Source of the DNA: CAXSBR01 sp964236495
GTDB lineage: Bacteria > Actinomycetota > Actinomycetes > Mycobacteriales > Jatrophihabitantaceae
DNA length: 64,000 nucleotides
Reading direction: 5' to 3'
Assembly (NCBI GenBank): GCA_964236495.1
Contig: CAXSBR010000005.1
Location: 120,262-184,261 of the forward strand
Of this stretch, positions 11,791 through 20,594 are shown piece by piece. The translations under genes were made by a program, and so were the position numbers. The notes under the pieces were generated by a model. That model saw nothing but the letters and a program-made list of their open reading frames with translations. It was not told the origin of the DNA and ran no database searches. Position 1 is the first letter of the stretch. Every line of letters begins with the position of its first letter.

Positions 11791-12987
11791 CTACGTGACC
11801 GTCCAGGTCTTAGCACCGTCGGATGTGGCATATTGCGTTACGTTAGTGACACAACCACTCTTGTCCGGATTGCAGTGCGTGACCGTGGTTTGCGCTGAAC
11901 CAACCTTCGGTGACTGGAAGCTTATAGCGTCCGGCGACCCGGGTAGGCCCGAAGACTGGATCATCATCACGGTGCCGTCGGACTTTATGAGAGCGAAGGT
12001 TGTTGAGCCCGGAATCACCAGGACCACACCGCCCGTTCCAGCGGAACCCAGGACGAGCGATACAGGTGGCTCGGCATTCGACGTGAACGGTCCACGCTTG
12101 ACTAGCTGCGAGAATCTTGCTCCGTCGAGCGTGGTGTAGAGCGCAATAGTGAGCGAGCCGGTGGCATCTGACTGAACGATTGGAACCGCGAGACTTCCAT
12201 TATTGAGTGGAATCACGGTCTGGAATATTGGCGTGGTTGGAGCCACGTCGGACGTTGGCGGTACGATCCCGCGCACGGCAACGCTGACGTCGGTCCAAGA
12301 CTTGCCACCATTCACGCTAGAGTACAAGTGACTGTTCGCTGGGCCACCTGGCACAATCATCACCGTAGATGTGACTGCGAGGTCTTGAGCAGCGCCTGGG
12401 ATACGGATTCTCCGCAGCGAGGAGTGGGTGGAAAACACATATCCAACCGAGGATGGACGTGCCCCCGAAGCCGAACCTCCATCCAACGCGGCGACGAAGG
12501 TGCCACCATGCCGAGCCGAAGATACGACGGGGTATTGCATGCCAGTAGGAATCTTCAGTTCCTTCTTCTTCCAGGTCACGCCGTTGTCGTTTGATCGTTC
12601 GATCGTCAACGTCCCATTCCGGACGGTAGCAGCGACAAGACCTTTACCAACCCAACCAACACTAGAGCCGGAAGTTAATTTGACCGGAGGGTTCACCGTC
12701 AGAGCACCGTCAGGACCCTTGACGGAAATCGAACGAGGGCCGCTCCTGGACCATTCAACGCCACTTCGCTGAAGAAACGCTGCAGGCCGCTGTCTGCTAG
12801 ATGTAACAGCGCCCTGTTCGGCAGGCGTCGTTCTTGAATGACCAGCCGAGCCGACCGTAGCTGTGACCGCGTGGCTGCCATCAGCCTCGTTCCGTGAGTA
12901 CATCGCAGATTCTTGCGCACAGCCGACTACCGAAAACAGGCTGCACGTTATAACGAAGGAAGTAACGACACGATCGCAGCGCTTCAT
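11791..12987 (-). CDS. BNR/Asp-box repeat lipoprotein
   Basis: A 398-residue predicted lipoprotein. The N-terminus MKRCDRVV is followed by a hydrophobic stretch and a lipobox ending FSVVGC (Cys 23), then a low-complexity linker. The body has Asp-box-like motifs spaced as in beta-propellers: SNDNGVTW, SVNGGKSW and, at the very C-terminus, SDGAKTW. These resemble sialidase or photosystem-assembly-type propellers but do not by themselves indicate sialidase activity. ATG 12987 has AAGGAT upstream and places the lipobox correctly. Base composition is clearly less GC-rich than neighbouring genes, suggesting acquisition by transfer. Function unknown. Confidence 0.75.
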   Translation of the reverse strand: MKRCDRVVTSFVITCSLFSVVGCAQESAMYSRNEADGSHAVTATVGSAGHSRTTPAEQGAVTSSRQRPAAFLQRSGVEWSRSGPRSISVKGPDGALTVNPPVKLTSGSSVGWVGKGLVAATVRNGTLTIERSNDNGVTWKKKELKIPTGMQYPVVSSARHGGTFVAALDGGSASGARPSSVGYVFSTHSSLRRIRIPGAAQDLAVTSTVMIVPGGPANSHLYSSVNGGKSWTDVSVAVRGIVPPTSDVAPTTPIFQTVIPLNNGSLAVPIVQSDATGSLTIALYTTLDGARFSQLVKRGPFTSNAEPPVSLVLGSAGTGGVVLVIPGSTTFALIKSDGTVMMIQSSGLPGSPDAISFQSPKVGSAQTTVTHCNPDKSGCVTNVTQYATSDGAKTWTVT

Positions 12988-13215
12988 TACGCACATCCTT
13001 GATCCGAGTTGGTAACAGCATACGTAGCAGGGCACTGATGCAGTCAAGCTGGTAGACGTCACTGTGTCGCTCGGTCCGGCGCTTCGAGGTCGCAGTCAGT
13101 AGGTGTGTTCGTCGGGAGGCCCACGTTTTGGGGCCGCCGACCGCCCAACTCATAACAGCGGTAACTCGCAGGACCTGCTCGAAACTATTGGTTACGCCCG
13201 ACACCCACGGATTGG

Positions 13216-13371
13216 TCAAGTTGGGCGCTTGCCCTGAAGCTGGGAGGTACCCAGGGACGACGCCGAACCTGAGCCAGAGAAGGATTCGGTGATCATGGTG
13301 AATACGACGAAGAGCACCAGTGGCAGCAGTACTCTTTCAGACCTGAACCGCCGGTTCGTCTTCATTGTCAT
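13216..13371 (-). CDS. Possible short secreted peptide or truncated secreted-protein N-terminus
   Basis: A 51-codon frame too short to be obvious. It reads MTMKTNRRFRSE, then a hydrophobic stretch (VLLPLVLFVVFTMI), then a Ser/Gly-rich tail, and stops at 13216. This basic-hydrophobic-polar order resembles an export signal. It lies just upstream of the BNR lipoprotein gene on the same strand. There is no strong ribosome binding site. It may be a genuine small secreted peptide, the remnant of a larger secreted protein, or chance. Confidence 0.3.
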   Translation of the reverse strand: MTMKTNRRFRSERVLLPLVLFVVFTMITESFSGSGSASSLGTSQLQGKRPT

Positions 13372-13943
13372 GGGCCCTGCCTGGCTAGGGTATGTGTCGA
13401 CTTGGTCTTACCCAAGGTCACCGTGTTCGGATTGTCAAGGGGTTTGCTGTGCTCGACCCAACGCGTTGTCTACGAACTCGCAGCACGGTTTCGCCCCAAT
13501 CCTGCTAGCCCGGCGCGGTCACGGTGACGGCGTTCTGCCGAACACGGACCTGCTCCAGGCCGACGATGATCGGGTTCTCGAGACACCGAGAACGTTGAGC
13601 GAGCAGCGCCTTCTTCAGAGGTGGAAAATATCAAGTTGTGATCGCATTCGTAGATCGACGGGGCCGGTGTTCACGTCACCGGGTGATGCTCTTGAACGAA
13701 CCCTCAGCGGAGGACCCGATCTACCCAGATCTCTTCGCTCAGCGTCTACTTGCGCCAACATATTTACAAAATATGTCCGCCAGGCAGGGAGCACTTTCGA
13801 GCGAAAGAACGGCCGCCCGCGCCGCCATCACGATCCACCCAAGGACGCCACGCTTACGGTAAGCATCCAACCCGGTGTAGAGCCCAACCACCTCCTCGGC
13901 ATGAATGCCAGTTCATTGACCCACCGCCTATGGCAGCGCGCCC
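13372..13943. other. Non-coding or decayed lower-GC stretch
   Basis: About 570 bases between the candidate small peptide and the CoA-transferase genes with no convincing gene. Frames that stay open here have scattered composition, no family motif and no ribosome binding site. Base composition resembles the adjacent lipoprotein patch rather than the flanking catabolic genes. No transposase, integrase or tRNA remnant was recognised. Confidence 0.5.
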
Positions 13944-14579
13944 TCAGCCGAGCAGCGGCGCGCCGGTGGCGGCTCGCACCTCGTCGGCTGTGACGCCCGG
14001 CGCTGTTTCCCGCAGTGCCAGCCCGGCGGGCGTGACGTCGACGACGCCCAGATCGGTAATGATCCGCTGCACACACGCTGTGCCCGTCAACGGTAGTGAA
14101 CACTGCGCGACGATCTTCGGGGTGCCGTCCTTGGCGGTGTGCTCCATCATCACGATCACTCGCTTGGCGCCGTGGACCAGATCCATCGCCCCGCCCATCC
14201 CCTTGATCATCTTGCCGGGGATGGTCCAGTTGGCCAGGTCGCCGGTGGCCGACACCTGCATGGCGCCCAGCACGGCGACGTCGATGTGGCCACCGCGGAT
14301 CATGCCGAACGAGGTGGCGGAATCGAAGAACGACGAGCCGGGCAGAATAGTCACCGTCTCCTTGCCCGCGTTGATCAGGTCGGGGTCGACGTCGTCCTCG
14401 TCCGGATAGGGCCCGACGCCCAGGATGCCGTTCTCCGACTGCAGCACGACGTGCACGCCGGCAGGTACATAGTTGGGCACCAACGTGGGCAGCCCGATCC
14501 CGAGGTTGACGTATTGGCCGTCGCTGAGCTCGCGGGCGACGCGCGCGGCCAGCTCGGTGCGGGTGAGCGCCATCGTCAC
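13944..14579 (-). CDS. 3-oxoacid CoA-transferase subunit B
   Basis: A 211-residue beta subunit of a heterodimeric family I CoA-transferase (ScoB/PcaJ/AtoA type). Family landmarks are NLGIGLPTLVP, the catalytic Glu in SENGILGVG (about residue 49), and GGAMDLVHGAKRVIV. It transfers CoA from succinyl-CoA or acetyl-CoA to a 3-oxo acid, a late step in aromatic ring-cleavage or ketone degradation. GTG 14579 overlaps the subunit A stop (GTGA); ATG 14573 is an alternative. It is the last gene of the catabolic operon. Confidence 0.95.
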   Translation of the reverse strand: MTMALTRTELAARVARELSDGQYVNLGIGLPTLVPNYVPAGVHVVLQSENGILGVGPYPDEDDVDPDLINAGKETVTILPGSSFFDSATSFGMIRGGHIDVAVLGAMQVSATGDLANWTIPGKMIKGMGGAMDLVHGAKRVIVMMEHTAKDGTPKIVAQCSLPLTGTACVQRIITDLGVVDVTPAGLALRETAPGVTADEVRAATGAPLLG

Positions 14580-15364
14580 GCCTGCGCTTTCGAGCCGGAC
14601 GGTGCGGCAGTGGGCGCGCTCGGGCGGGTGGTGCGCTTCTCGATCAGCTTGCCGCCGCTACCTACCTCGACGACGCGCTGGACGAAGACGCCCGGTGTGT
14701 GCACGAACTCAGGATCGAGCTCGCCGGGTTCGACGAGTTCCTCGACCTCGGCGATGGTGATCCGACCGGCCATCGCGCAGAGCGGGTTGAAGTTGCGCGC
14801 CGACTTGTCGTAGACGAGGTTGCCGTGCCGGTCCCCGACCGCCGCTCGAACCAGGGCGAAGTCGCACACGATGGCCCGTTCCAGCACGTAGTCGCGACTG
14901 TCGAAGGCGCGTACTTCCTTTGCCGGAGACGCGATCGCCACCGTGCCGTCGGGATGGTAGCGCCACGGCAGGCCGCCCTCGGCGATCACCGTGCCCACGC
15001 CCGCCGGGGTGTAGAACGCGGGTACCCCACTGCCACCGGCCCGCAGCCGCTCGGCCAACGTGCCCTGCGGCGTCAGCTCCACTTCCAGCTCACCGGCCAG
15101 GTACTGGCGCGCGAACTCCTTGTTCTCGCCCACGTAGGAGCTCACCGTGCGCCGGATGCGCCCGGCCGAGAGCAGGATGCCCAGCCCAGCGCCATCCACG
15201 CCGCAGTTGTTGGACACCGTCTCCAGCTCGTCGGTGCCGGCGGCGTACAGGGCCTCGATCAGGACATGCGGGATGCCACACAGCCCGAACCCGCCCACCG
15301 CCAGCGACGATCCGGCCGCTATGTCGGCGACGGCTGCCGCAGGTGAGCCGATCGTCTTGTCCAT
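14576..15364 (-). CDS. 3-oxoacid CoA-transferase subunit A
   Basis: A 262-residue alpha subunit paired with the downstream beta subunit. It has the SLAVGGFGLCGIPHVLIEAL region typical of ScoA/PcaI and an NNCGVDGAGLG motif. ATG 15364 is chosen because AAGGCAGG lies just upstream; the frame extends further but without a site. Stop and next start overlap, indicating coupled synthesis. Within the operon it probably activates a keto acid made by the ring-cleavage enzymes; the acid's identity is not readable. Confidence 0.95.
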   Translation of the reverse strand: MDKTIGSPAAAVADIAAGSSLAVGGFGLCGIPHVLIEALYAAGTDELETVSNNCGVDGAGLGILLSAGRIRRTVSSYVGENKEFARQYLAGELEVELTPQGTLAERLRAGGSGVPAFYTPAGVGTVIAEGGLPWRYHPDGTVAIASPAKEVRAFDSRDYVLERAIVCDFALVRAAVGDRHGNLVYDKSARNFNPLCAMAGRITIAEVEELVEPGELDPEFVHTPGVFVQRVVEVGSGGKLIEKRTTRPSAPTAAPSGSKAQA

Positions 15365-15444
15365 GTCCTGCCTTCGACGTTGCTGATCGACGCTGTGTAC
15401 CAACGGCGCTTATCGATGTCGCTCAAGATCCAAGCGTTACCGCG

Positions 15445-17178
15445 TTACCGCGCGGGCGCCGGAACGCTGACAGCGGCCGCAGATGGGCTCGACGGAGCAA
15501 CGGCACCCAAGCCCTGCTCGAGCGTGCGCAAAGCCGCAGGCAGTCCAGCGAGATCAGTCGCGGCGTAGACGTAGAAGTCCGGGCGGACGATCACCGTATC
15601 GGCGCCGAGGGCCTGGAACCACTCCTGATAACGACCGTCGACATCACCCAGGCTCTCGACTGCATCAACATCGCGCCTCGAACCACTGGCGGCAATGCGC
15701 AGAACCCGGGCCCCGATCCGGTCGAGCAGCGCCTGCTCGGCATCGCTCAGCGTCACCGGTTGCGGGGAGACCATCAGGACGAACCAGCCCAGGCCCAGCA
15801 GGTCGTCGAACAGGCCGGTACGCCCCCGGTACTCCACCCGCGACTGGATCGACAGCAGCCCCGCTTGCGGATCATCAGCGGACAGCAAACCCAGGCCCAG
15901 CCGCGGCGGATCAGGCGGCGGCGGCGCGAGCGACGGGTCAGCGATGGACGCCATCATGTTGCGGTCGCGCTCGGCGGCTTGCGCCTCCCCTGGCACGCAG
16001 ATCACCTGGCCCAGACCGATCGAGACATCGATGAAATACCGCACATGAGGCGTGCGCTCGACGCCGTAGGTGTCGAGCAGCGCGTCGTCAGCCGCCCCAC
16101 CCAGGACCAGGTCGAGCTTCCAGACCAGGTTGAACACGTCGCGCAGGCCCGCGCACATGCCCTGACCGGCGAACGGTGGCATCAGGTGTGCGGCGTCGCC
16201 GGCGATCAGCACTCGCCCGGCACGCCACTGCTGGGCCCAGTGCGCCTGGAAGCGGTAGACGGTGTGCCGCTCGAGCACCGCGTTGGCGGGGTTTACGCCC
16301 CACGGCGCCAGCAGCTCCCACGCCGTCTCGGCTTTGTTCAGATTGTTGACGTCTTCACCGGGCAACGCCATGAACTCCCACCGCCGCCGGCCGGGGCCAC
16401 CAGGCACGATCGTGGTGGGACGTTTCGGGTCGCACAGCTGCCACGCCGGCGGATCGAACGTCATCGGCTCGTGCGGAATCATGTCCAGAATCAGCCAGTC
16501 GAAGAAGAAGCCCAGGTCGGTGATCTGCAGACCCGTCAGCGTGCGCACGGTGCTGTTGGCACCGTCGCAGCCGATGAGATAGCGCGCGCGCACCGTCTGC
16601 GGTTCCCGCGATGCCGCGTCGCTGCCCACCGGCTGCACCGTCAGCGTGACACCTTCGTCGTCGGCGACGATGTCGCTGGCGGTGAACCCACGCCGCAGCG
16701 TGACAGTCGGCTGCTGGCGGGCGCGGGCATCGAGTTCGCGCTCCAGATCGGGCTGGGCGAAGAAGTTCGAGGTGTGCCAGTACGACGGGCCCACCCCACG
16801 CCAGTCGACCTTCAGCAGAGTCTGGCGATCAGCGTTACGCCACTCGTACCAGTTGTCGTAGGGCTCGATGATCGGATCGGTGTCCGCGCGGATGCCCACC
16901 GACTGCAGGATCCGTGCCACCTCGTGATCGAAGTGGACCGCACGGGGCATCGGATAGATGTCGCCGTACCGCTCGACGACGATCACCCGGTGGCCGCGCT
17001 GGCCGAGCAGCGTGGCCAGCAACTGCCCGACCGGGCCGTAGCCGACCACAGCAACGTCGAAGGTGCCGCTGACATCGGACGCCTCGTCGGCCCGATCCGC
17101 GGCGGCAGCGGCAGTGTCGGCAGCTTTTGGAGTGTGGGCAGTGTCGGTGCGGAACTCGGTGTCGAACTGGGCTGTCAC
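15445..17178 (-). CDS. FAD-dependent aromatic hydroxylase, MhpA-like
   Basis: A 577-residue class A flavoprotein monooxygenase related to 3-(3-hydroxyphenyl)propionate hydroxylase. After a polar extension of about 40 residues, the Rossmann motif is VVGYGPVGQ (about 46-52). The flavin-ribityl motif GDAAHLMPPFAGQGMCAG is near 327, followed by RDVFNLVWKLD and a thioredoxin-like C-terminal domain. It should insert one oxygen into a phenolic ring using NAD(P)H and O2. GTG 17178 follows AAGGATG; an in-between ATG gives an immediate stop. It lies just after livM with about 15 bp spacing. The preferred phenol cannot be named. Confidence 0.9.
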   Translation of the reverse strand: MTAQFDTEFRTDTAHTPKAADTAAAAADRADEASDVSGTFDVAVVGYGPVGQLLATLLGQRGHRVIVVERYGDIYPMPRAVHFDHEVARILQSVGIRADTDPIIEPYDNWYEWRNADRQTLLKVDWRGVGPSYWHTSNFFAQPDLERELDARARQQPTVTLRRGFTASDIVADDEGVTLTVQPVGSDAASREPQTVRARYLIGCDGANSTVRTLTGLQITDLGFFFDWLILDMIPHEPMTFDPPAWQLCDPKRPTTIVPGGPGRRRWEFMALPGEDVNNLNKAETAWELLAPWGVNPANAVLERHTVYRFQAHWAQQWRAGRVLIAGDAAHLMPPFAGQGMCAGLRDVFNLVWKLDLVLGGAADDALLDTYGVERTPHVRYFIDVSIGLGQVICVPGEAQAAERDRNMMASIADPSLAPPPPDPPRLGLGLLSADDPQAGLLSIQSRVEYRGRTGLFDDLLGLGWFVLMVSPQPVTLSDAEQALLDRIGARVLRIAASGSRRDVDAVESLGDVDGRYQEWFQALGADTVIVRPDFYVYAATDLAGLPAALRTLEQGLGAVAPSSPSAAAVSVPAPAR

Positions 17179-17192
17179 AGTGCCATCCTTCC

Positions 17193-18302
17193 TCACAGCG
17201 CCGTCCTCTTTACAGCGCCAGTGGCCACAGGTGGGCGGGCATCGGCCATGCCGCCGGACGCGCCGCCGGGCGCGCCATCGGGTGCTCCGTCGGCGGGCGG
17301 CCCGAGAGCTGCCGGTAGCGCCGACGTTCTGCGCCGACCATGGGTAAGCCGGCGGATGCCGCTGAACAACAGCGGCCACAGCCCGCGCGGGGCAAACCGA
17401 ACGATCACCACCAGCAGCAGGCCCTCGATGATCACGCTGGTGGTCTGGTAGCTCTCCAGCTGTTTGGTGAGCAGGTAGTAGACGACGACCGCGCCGAGTG
17501 CCGGACCGAGCACCGTACCGATGCCACCGACGATCGTCATCAGCAGCGCGTTGATCGTCCAGGTGAGCCCCAGCATGCCGGTGGGTTCGAAGCTGATCTG
17601 CTGCATGGCCACCAGCCCGCCGGTCAGCCCGCTCAGCGCACCGCTGATCAGCAACGCGCCCAGCCGATGCCGAAACACCGACACGCCCAGTCCGATCGCG
17701 GCCGGTTCGTTGTCGCGCACCGCCCGCAGGCGTACGCCGAAGCTGGAATACGCCACCAGGTAGGCCGCCGCCATCGCAATCGCTGCGACGACGCAGGCCA
17801 GCTGGAAGACTTCCACCGGGCCCGGCACGCCGGCATCGGGCAGGTTGAGCCCGGTGGACCCACCGGCGAACGACCAGTTCACCGCCCAGGCCTGCAGCGC
17901 CAACGCGGCGGCCAGCGTGCCGATGGAGAAGTAGTCCCCCCGCAGTCGCAGAAGTGGAATCGCCAGCACCGCGGCCAACACCACGCCGCCGAGGACCGCC
18001 GCCCCGACTGCCATGCCGTACCCGACGCCGGCATGGATCTCGAACAGCCCGGCGGTGTAGGCGCCGGTGCCGACGAACGCGCTCACCCCGAGCGACACCT
18101 GGCCGCCGTACCCGGCCAGGATGTTCCAGCTCTGAGCCAGCGCGATGAAAGCGAGCAACGTGGTGAGGACGTCGAGCTGGTAGGCGGTGAAGTTCGCCGT
18201 CGACTGCGACAGCAGTAACGCCAGCAGTGCGAACACCGCCACTCCGGGCCACAGCCGCCAACGGCCGTCTTGGGTGCGGGTCACAGCGGCAAGGCGCCTC
18301 AT
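17193..18302 (-). CDS. livM: Branched-chain amino acid-type ABC transporter permease LivM
   Basis: A 369-residue inner-membrane permease with about ten hydrophobic segments and LivM landmarks: WNILAGYGGQVSLG, LRLRGDYFSIGTLA, RAVRDNEPAAIGLG and GGIGTVLGPALGA. It ends in an unusual 45-residue Pro/Gly/Ala-rich tail. ATG 18302 has AAGGGA upstream. Together with LivH, LivK and the fused ATPase it forms an HAAT-family importer. In an aromatic catabolic operon such importers often carry aromatic acids rather than amino acids (inference). Confidence 0.95.
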   Translation of the reverse strand: MRRLAAVTRTQDGRWRLWPGVAVFALLALLLSQSTANFTAYQLDVLTTLLAFIALAQSWNILAGYGGQVSLGVSAFVGTGAYTAGLFEIHAGVGYGMAVGAAVLGGVVLAAVLAIPLLRLRGDYFSIGTLAAALALQAWAVNWSFAGGSTGLNLPDAGVPGPVEVFQLACVVAAIAMAAAYLVAYSSFGVRLRAVRDNEPAAIGLGVSVFRHRLGALLISGALSGLTGGLVAMQQISFEPTGMLGLTWTINALLMTIVGGIGTVLGPALGAVVVYYLLTKQLESYQTTSVIIEGLLLVVIVRFAPRGLWPLLFSGIRRLTHGRRRTSALPAALGPPADGAPDGAPGGASGGMADARPPVATGAVKRTAL

Positions 18303-18330
18303 CCGACAGGTCCCTTCGCGCGCGCCGTGG

Positions 18331-19194
18331 TCATGCCAGCGCCCGCCGCGCAAATAGCCCCTGCGGACGCACGGCCAGCACGAGGAAGAACAACAGGTAG
18401 ACCGACAGGTCGCGGTAGCCGCCGCCGAACTGCGCCGCGGCCAAGGACTGCACCAGTCCCAGCAGGATGGCGCCGGCGAACGTGCCCAGCACGTTGCCCA
18501 CCCCACCGAGCACGACGACGGCGATACCGATCAGCAGGTACTGCGTGCCCGAGATCGGCGTGAAGCTGAACGTGACTCCCAGCAACACCCCGCCAATCGC
18601 GGCGACGGCGGCGGCGAGCGCGAATGTCACCGCGTACACCTGGCGGATGTCGATTCCCATCAACCCCGCCGTCGACGGGTCCGCGGCGGCAGCCCGTAGT
18701 CGGGTGCCGGCGCGGGTCCGAGTGAGCAGGAGGTGCGCGCCGACGCACAACACCGCAGCGATCGCGAAAGCCACCACGTAGCTGGTGCGCGCCTGGACAC
18801 CGGCCACCGTGAAGCCCGACGTGGCCAGCGAGCTCGACAGCGACTTGGGTGAGGAGCTGAACGCTTGGGAGAAGACGCCCTGGATCAACAGTGAGATCCC
18901 GAACGTCGCCACCAGCGCGCCTTCGGCGCCGCGGACCAGCAGGCCGGTGAGCAGGAAGCGCTGCACCAGGTACGCCAGTATCGCCACCACGACGACGACG
19001 ATCGGCAGCGCCAGAAACGGCCCGAGCCCTGAGTGTTCAGTGACCAGGTAGGTCACGTAGGCGCCACCGATCAGGATCTCTCCGTGAGCCAGGTTGATCA
19101 GCCGAAGCACACCGAACACGACCGACAGACCCAGTGCAACCAGCGCATACAGTCCGCCGAGCAGGATGCCGTTGACGACAGCGTCGGCGTTCAC
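18331..19194 (-). CDS. livH: Branched-chain amino acid-type ABC transporter permease LivH
   Basis: A 287-residue permease with LivH signatures: the N-terminal GILLGGLYALVALGLSVVFG, LRLINLAHGEILIGGAYV, and AALGGVLLGV-like plus GGVGNVLGTFAGA motifs. Multiple transmembrane helices are evident. It partners LivM in the same operon. The start is GTG 19194, 17 bases after the livK stop; the ribosome binding site is weak, so coupling to livK translation is plausible. Confidence 0.95.
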   Translation of the reverse strand: MNADAVVNGILLGGLYALVALGLSVVFGVLRLINLAHGEILIGGAYVTYLVTEHSGLGPFLALPIVVVVVAILAYLVQRFLLTGLLVRGAEGALVATFGISLLIQGVFSQAFSSSPKSLSSSLATSGFTVAGVQARTSYVVAFAIAAVLCVGAHLLLTRTRAGTRLRAAAADPSTAGLMGIDIRQVYAVTFALAAAVAAIGGVLLGVTFSFTPISGTQYLLIGIAVVVLGGVGNVLGTFAGAILLGLVQSLAAAQFGGGYRDLSVYLLFFLVLAVRPQGLFARRALA

Positions 19195-19210
19195 TGTGAG
19201 AACCGGAGGG

Positions 19211-20506
19211 TCATTGCAGACCCTTGGCCGGATCCTGCAACGTGACGCCGGCGGTCTTGGGTAAAATTACGACGGTGTTGTCCTTCTGCCACTGCGTGAG
19301 CAGGTAGGGCGTGGCCGCGGTGTGGGTCTGGGCGCCGAAGGCGATGTGTCCGAGCGGGTAGTCGCCGTCGGTCTTGCCGATCGCGTCGTTGACCTTCGCC
19401 GCGTCGGTGCTGCCCGCGGTCTTGATGCCGTCGGTGACGATGGCCGACACCGTGTACGCCAGCGCGGCGATGTTCTGGTCGGGCGCGTTGTCCGGGAACT
19501 GCTTGGCGAGCGCGTCGGCCAGCTTGGCGGGGTTCGTCGTGGTCTTTCCCGGCGACCAGAAGGCATCGGACATGGTGCCTTCGGCGACCGGGCCGAGCGC
19601 CTTGGGCCAGCCCTTGTTGGCCGAGGCCTTGGCCACGAAAGCCTCCTTGGGCTTGAAGTTCAGCGCCTTCATCTGCTTCCACATCGCGATGCCGTCGGGC
19701 GGAATCATCTGGGCAACCACCAGCTGTGCGCCCTTGCTCTTGGCGTCGTTGATGAACGAGGAGAAGTCCGTCGTGCCCACCGGGAACGAGTAATCACCGG
19801 CAACGGTGAAGCCGGCCGCGGTCAGCGCCTTCTTGAACAGCGGGCGCTCGGCGACACCGTCGGGCTCGGTGTCGGTGAAGATTGCCACCTTCTTGTTGCT
19901 CTTCACCGGCACGAGGCCTTTGGCGACGGTGTCGGCCTGGGTGACCTCGTCGAAGAACAGACCCCACGAGTACTTCCAGCCCGCCTTGTTGCCGGCCTGG
20001 AAGGCATGCACGGGATTGCACGACGAGACGTAGGGAACCTTGCGCTGTTCGGCGGCCAACGCCTCGGGAATGTTGATCGGCGGAGTGCAGGCTCCCAGCA
20101 GCGCGACGGCCTTGTCCTTGAGCACCAGTTCGCGGATCTGCTGTGTAGCGGTGTTGGGATCGCTGCGGTTGTCCAGCGACGTCAACGTCACCGTGCGCTT
20201 CGTGCCCCCGACGTCCAGCCCGCCGGCAGCGTTGATGTCAGCGATCTGCTGCTTGTAGCCGGCGGCCAGGTCGACGCCGAACTGGCCCAGCGCACCGGTC
20301 ATCGACAGGCTGGTGCCCAGCACGATCGGCGGACCGGAGCTGGCGCCACTGCCGGCGCCGCCGCTGCCGCTGCCGCTGCTGCTACCTGCGCCGGCGGATG
20401 TGGAGCCCGAGGACGAGTCCTTGGTCTTGCCGCCGCATGCAGCCGTCAACGCCAACGGGGCGATGGCGGCCAGCGCGGCGGCCCGGTAGAGGGTAGGTCG
20501 GTTCAT
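19211..20506 (-). CDS. ABC transporter substrate-binding lipoprotein, LivK type
   Basis: A 431-residue periplasmic-binding-protein-like lipoprotein. Signal peptide with lipobox LTAAC, then a Ser/Gly/Ala low-complexity spacer (about 25-60), then a Peripla_BP_6 domain starting IVLGTSLSMTGALGQFG with PYVSSCNP and other branched-chain-type ligand-pocket features. It should capture the substrate outside the membrane and deliver it to LivHM. ATG 20506 follows GGAAGG. Its ligand would reveal the pathway's substrate. Confidence 0.95.
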   Translation of the reverse strand: MNRPTLYRAAALAAIAPLALTAACGGKTKDSSSGSTSAGAGSSSGSGSGGAGSGASSGPPIVLGTSLSMTGALGQFGVDLAAGYKQQIADINAAGGLDVGGTKRTVTLTSLDNRSDPNTATQQIRELVLKDKAVALLGACTPPINIPEALAAEQRKVPYVSSCNPVHAFQAGNKAGWKYSWGLFFDEVTQADTVAKGLVPVKSNKKVAIFTDTEPDGVAERPLFKKALTAAGFTVAGDYSFPVGTTDFSSFINDAKSKGAQLVVAQMIPPDGIAMWKQMKALNFKPKEAFVAKASANKGWPKALGPVAEGTMSDAFWSPGKTTTNPAKLADALAKQFPDNAPDQNIAALAYTVSAIVTDGIKTAGSTDAAKVNDAIGKTDGDYPLGHIAFGAQTHTAATPYLLTQWQKDNTVVILPKTAGVTLQDPAKGLQ

Positions 20507-20594
20507 GGTGTTCGATACCTTCCGGTCGATCAGTGAAACGGCTGAATAGTGCCGATGTTGTGAGATGGGTGGTGGGATCCACAGCCGACGCGCC

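Noticed and set aside
11700..13943. Prophage or insertion sequence remnant
   Set aside because: No transposase, integrase, terminal inverted repeats or target duplication could be seen.
13289..13993. 234-codon plus-strand frame in the lower-GC patch
   Set aside because: No ribosome binding site, no family motif, irregular composition, and it runs into the CoA-transferase gene on the other strand.
14920..17451. 843-codon plus-strand frame opposite the hydroxylase and CoA-transferase genes
   Set aside because: Antisense to well-supported genes, crosses several gene borders and has no recognisable family.
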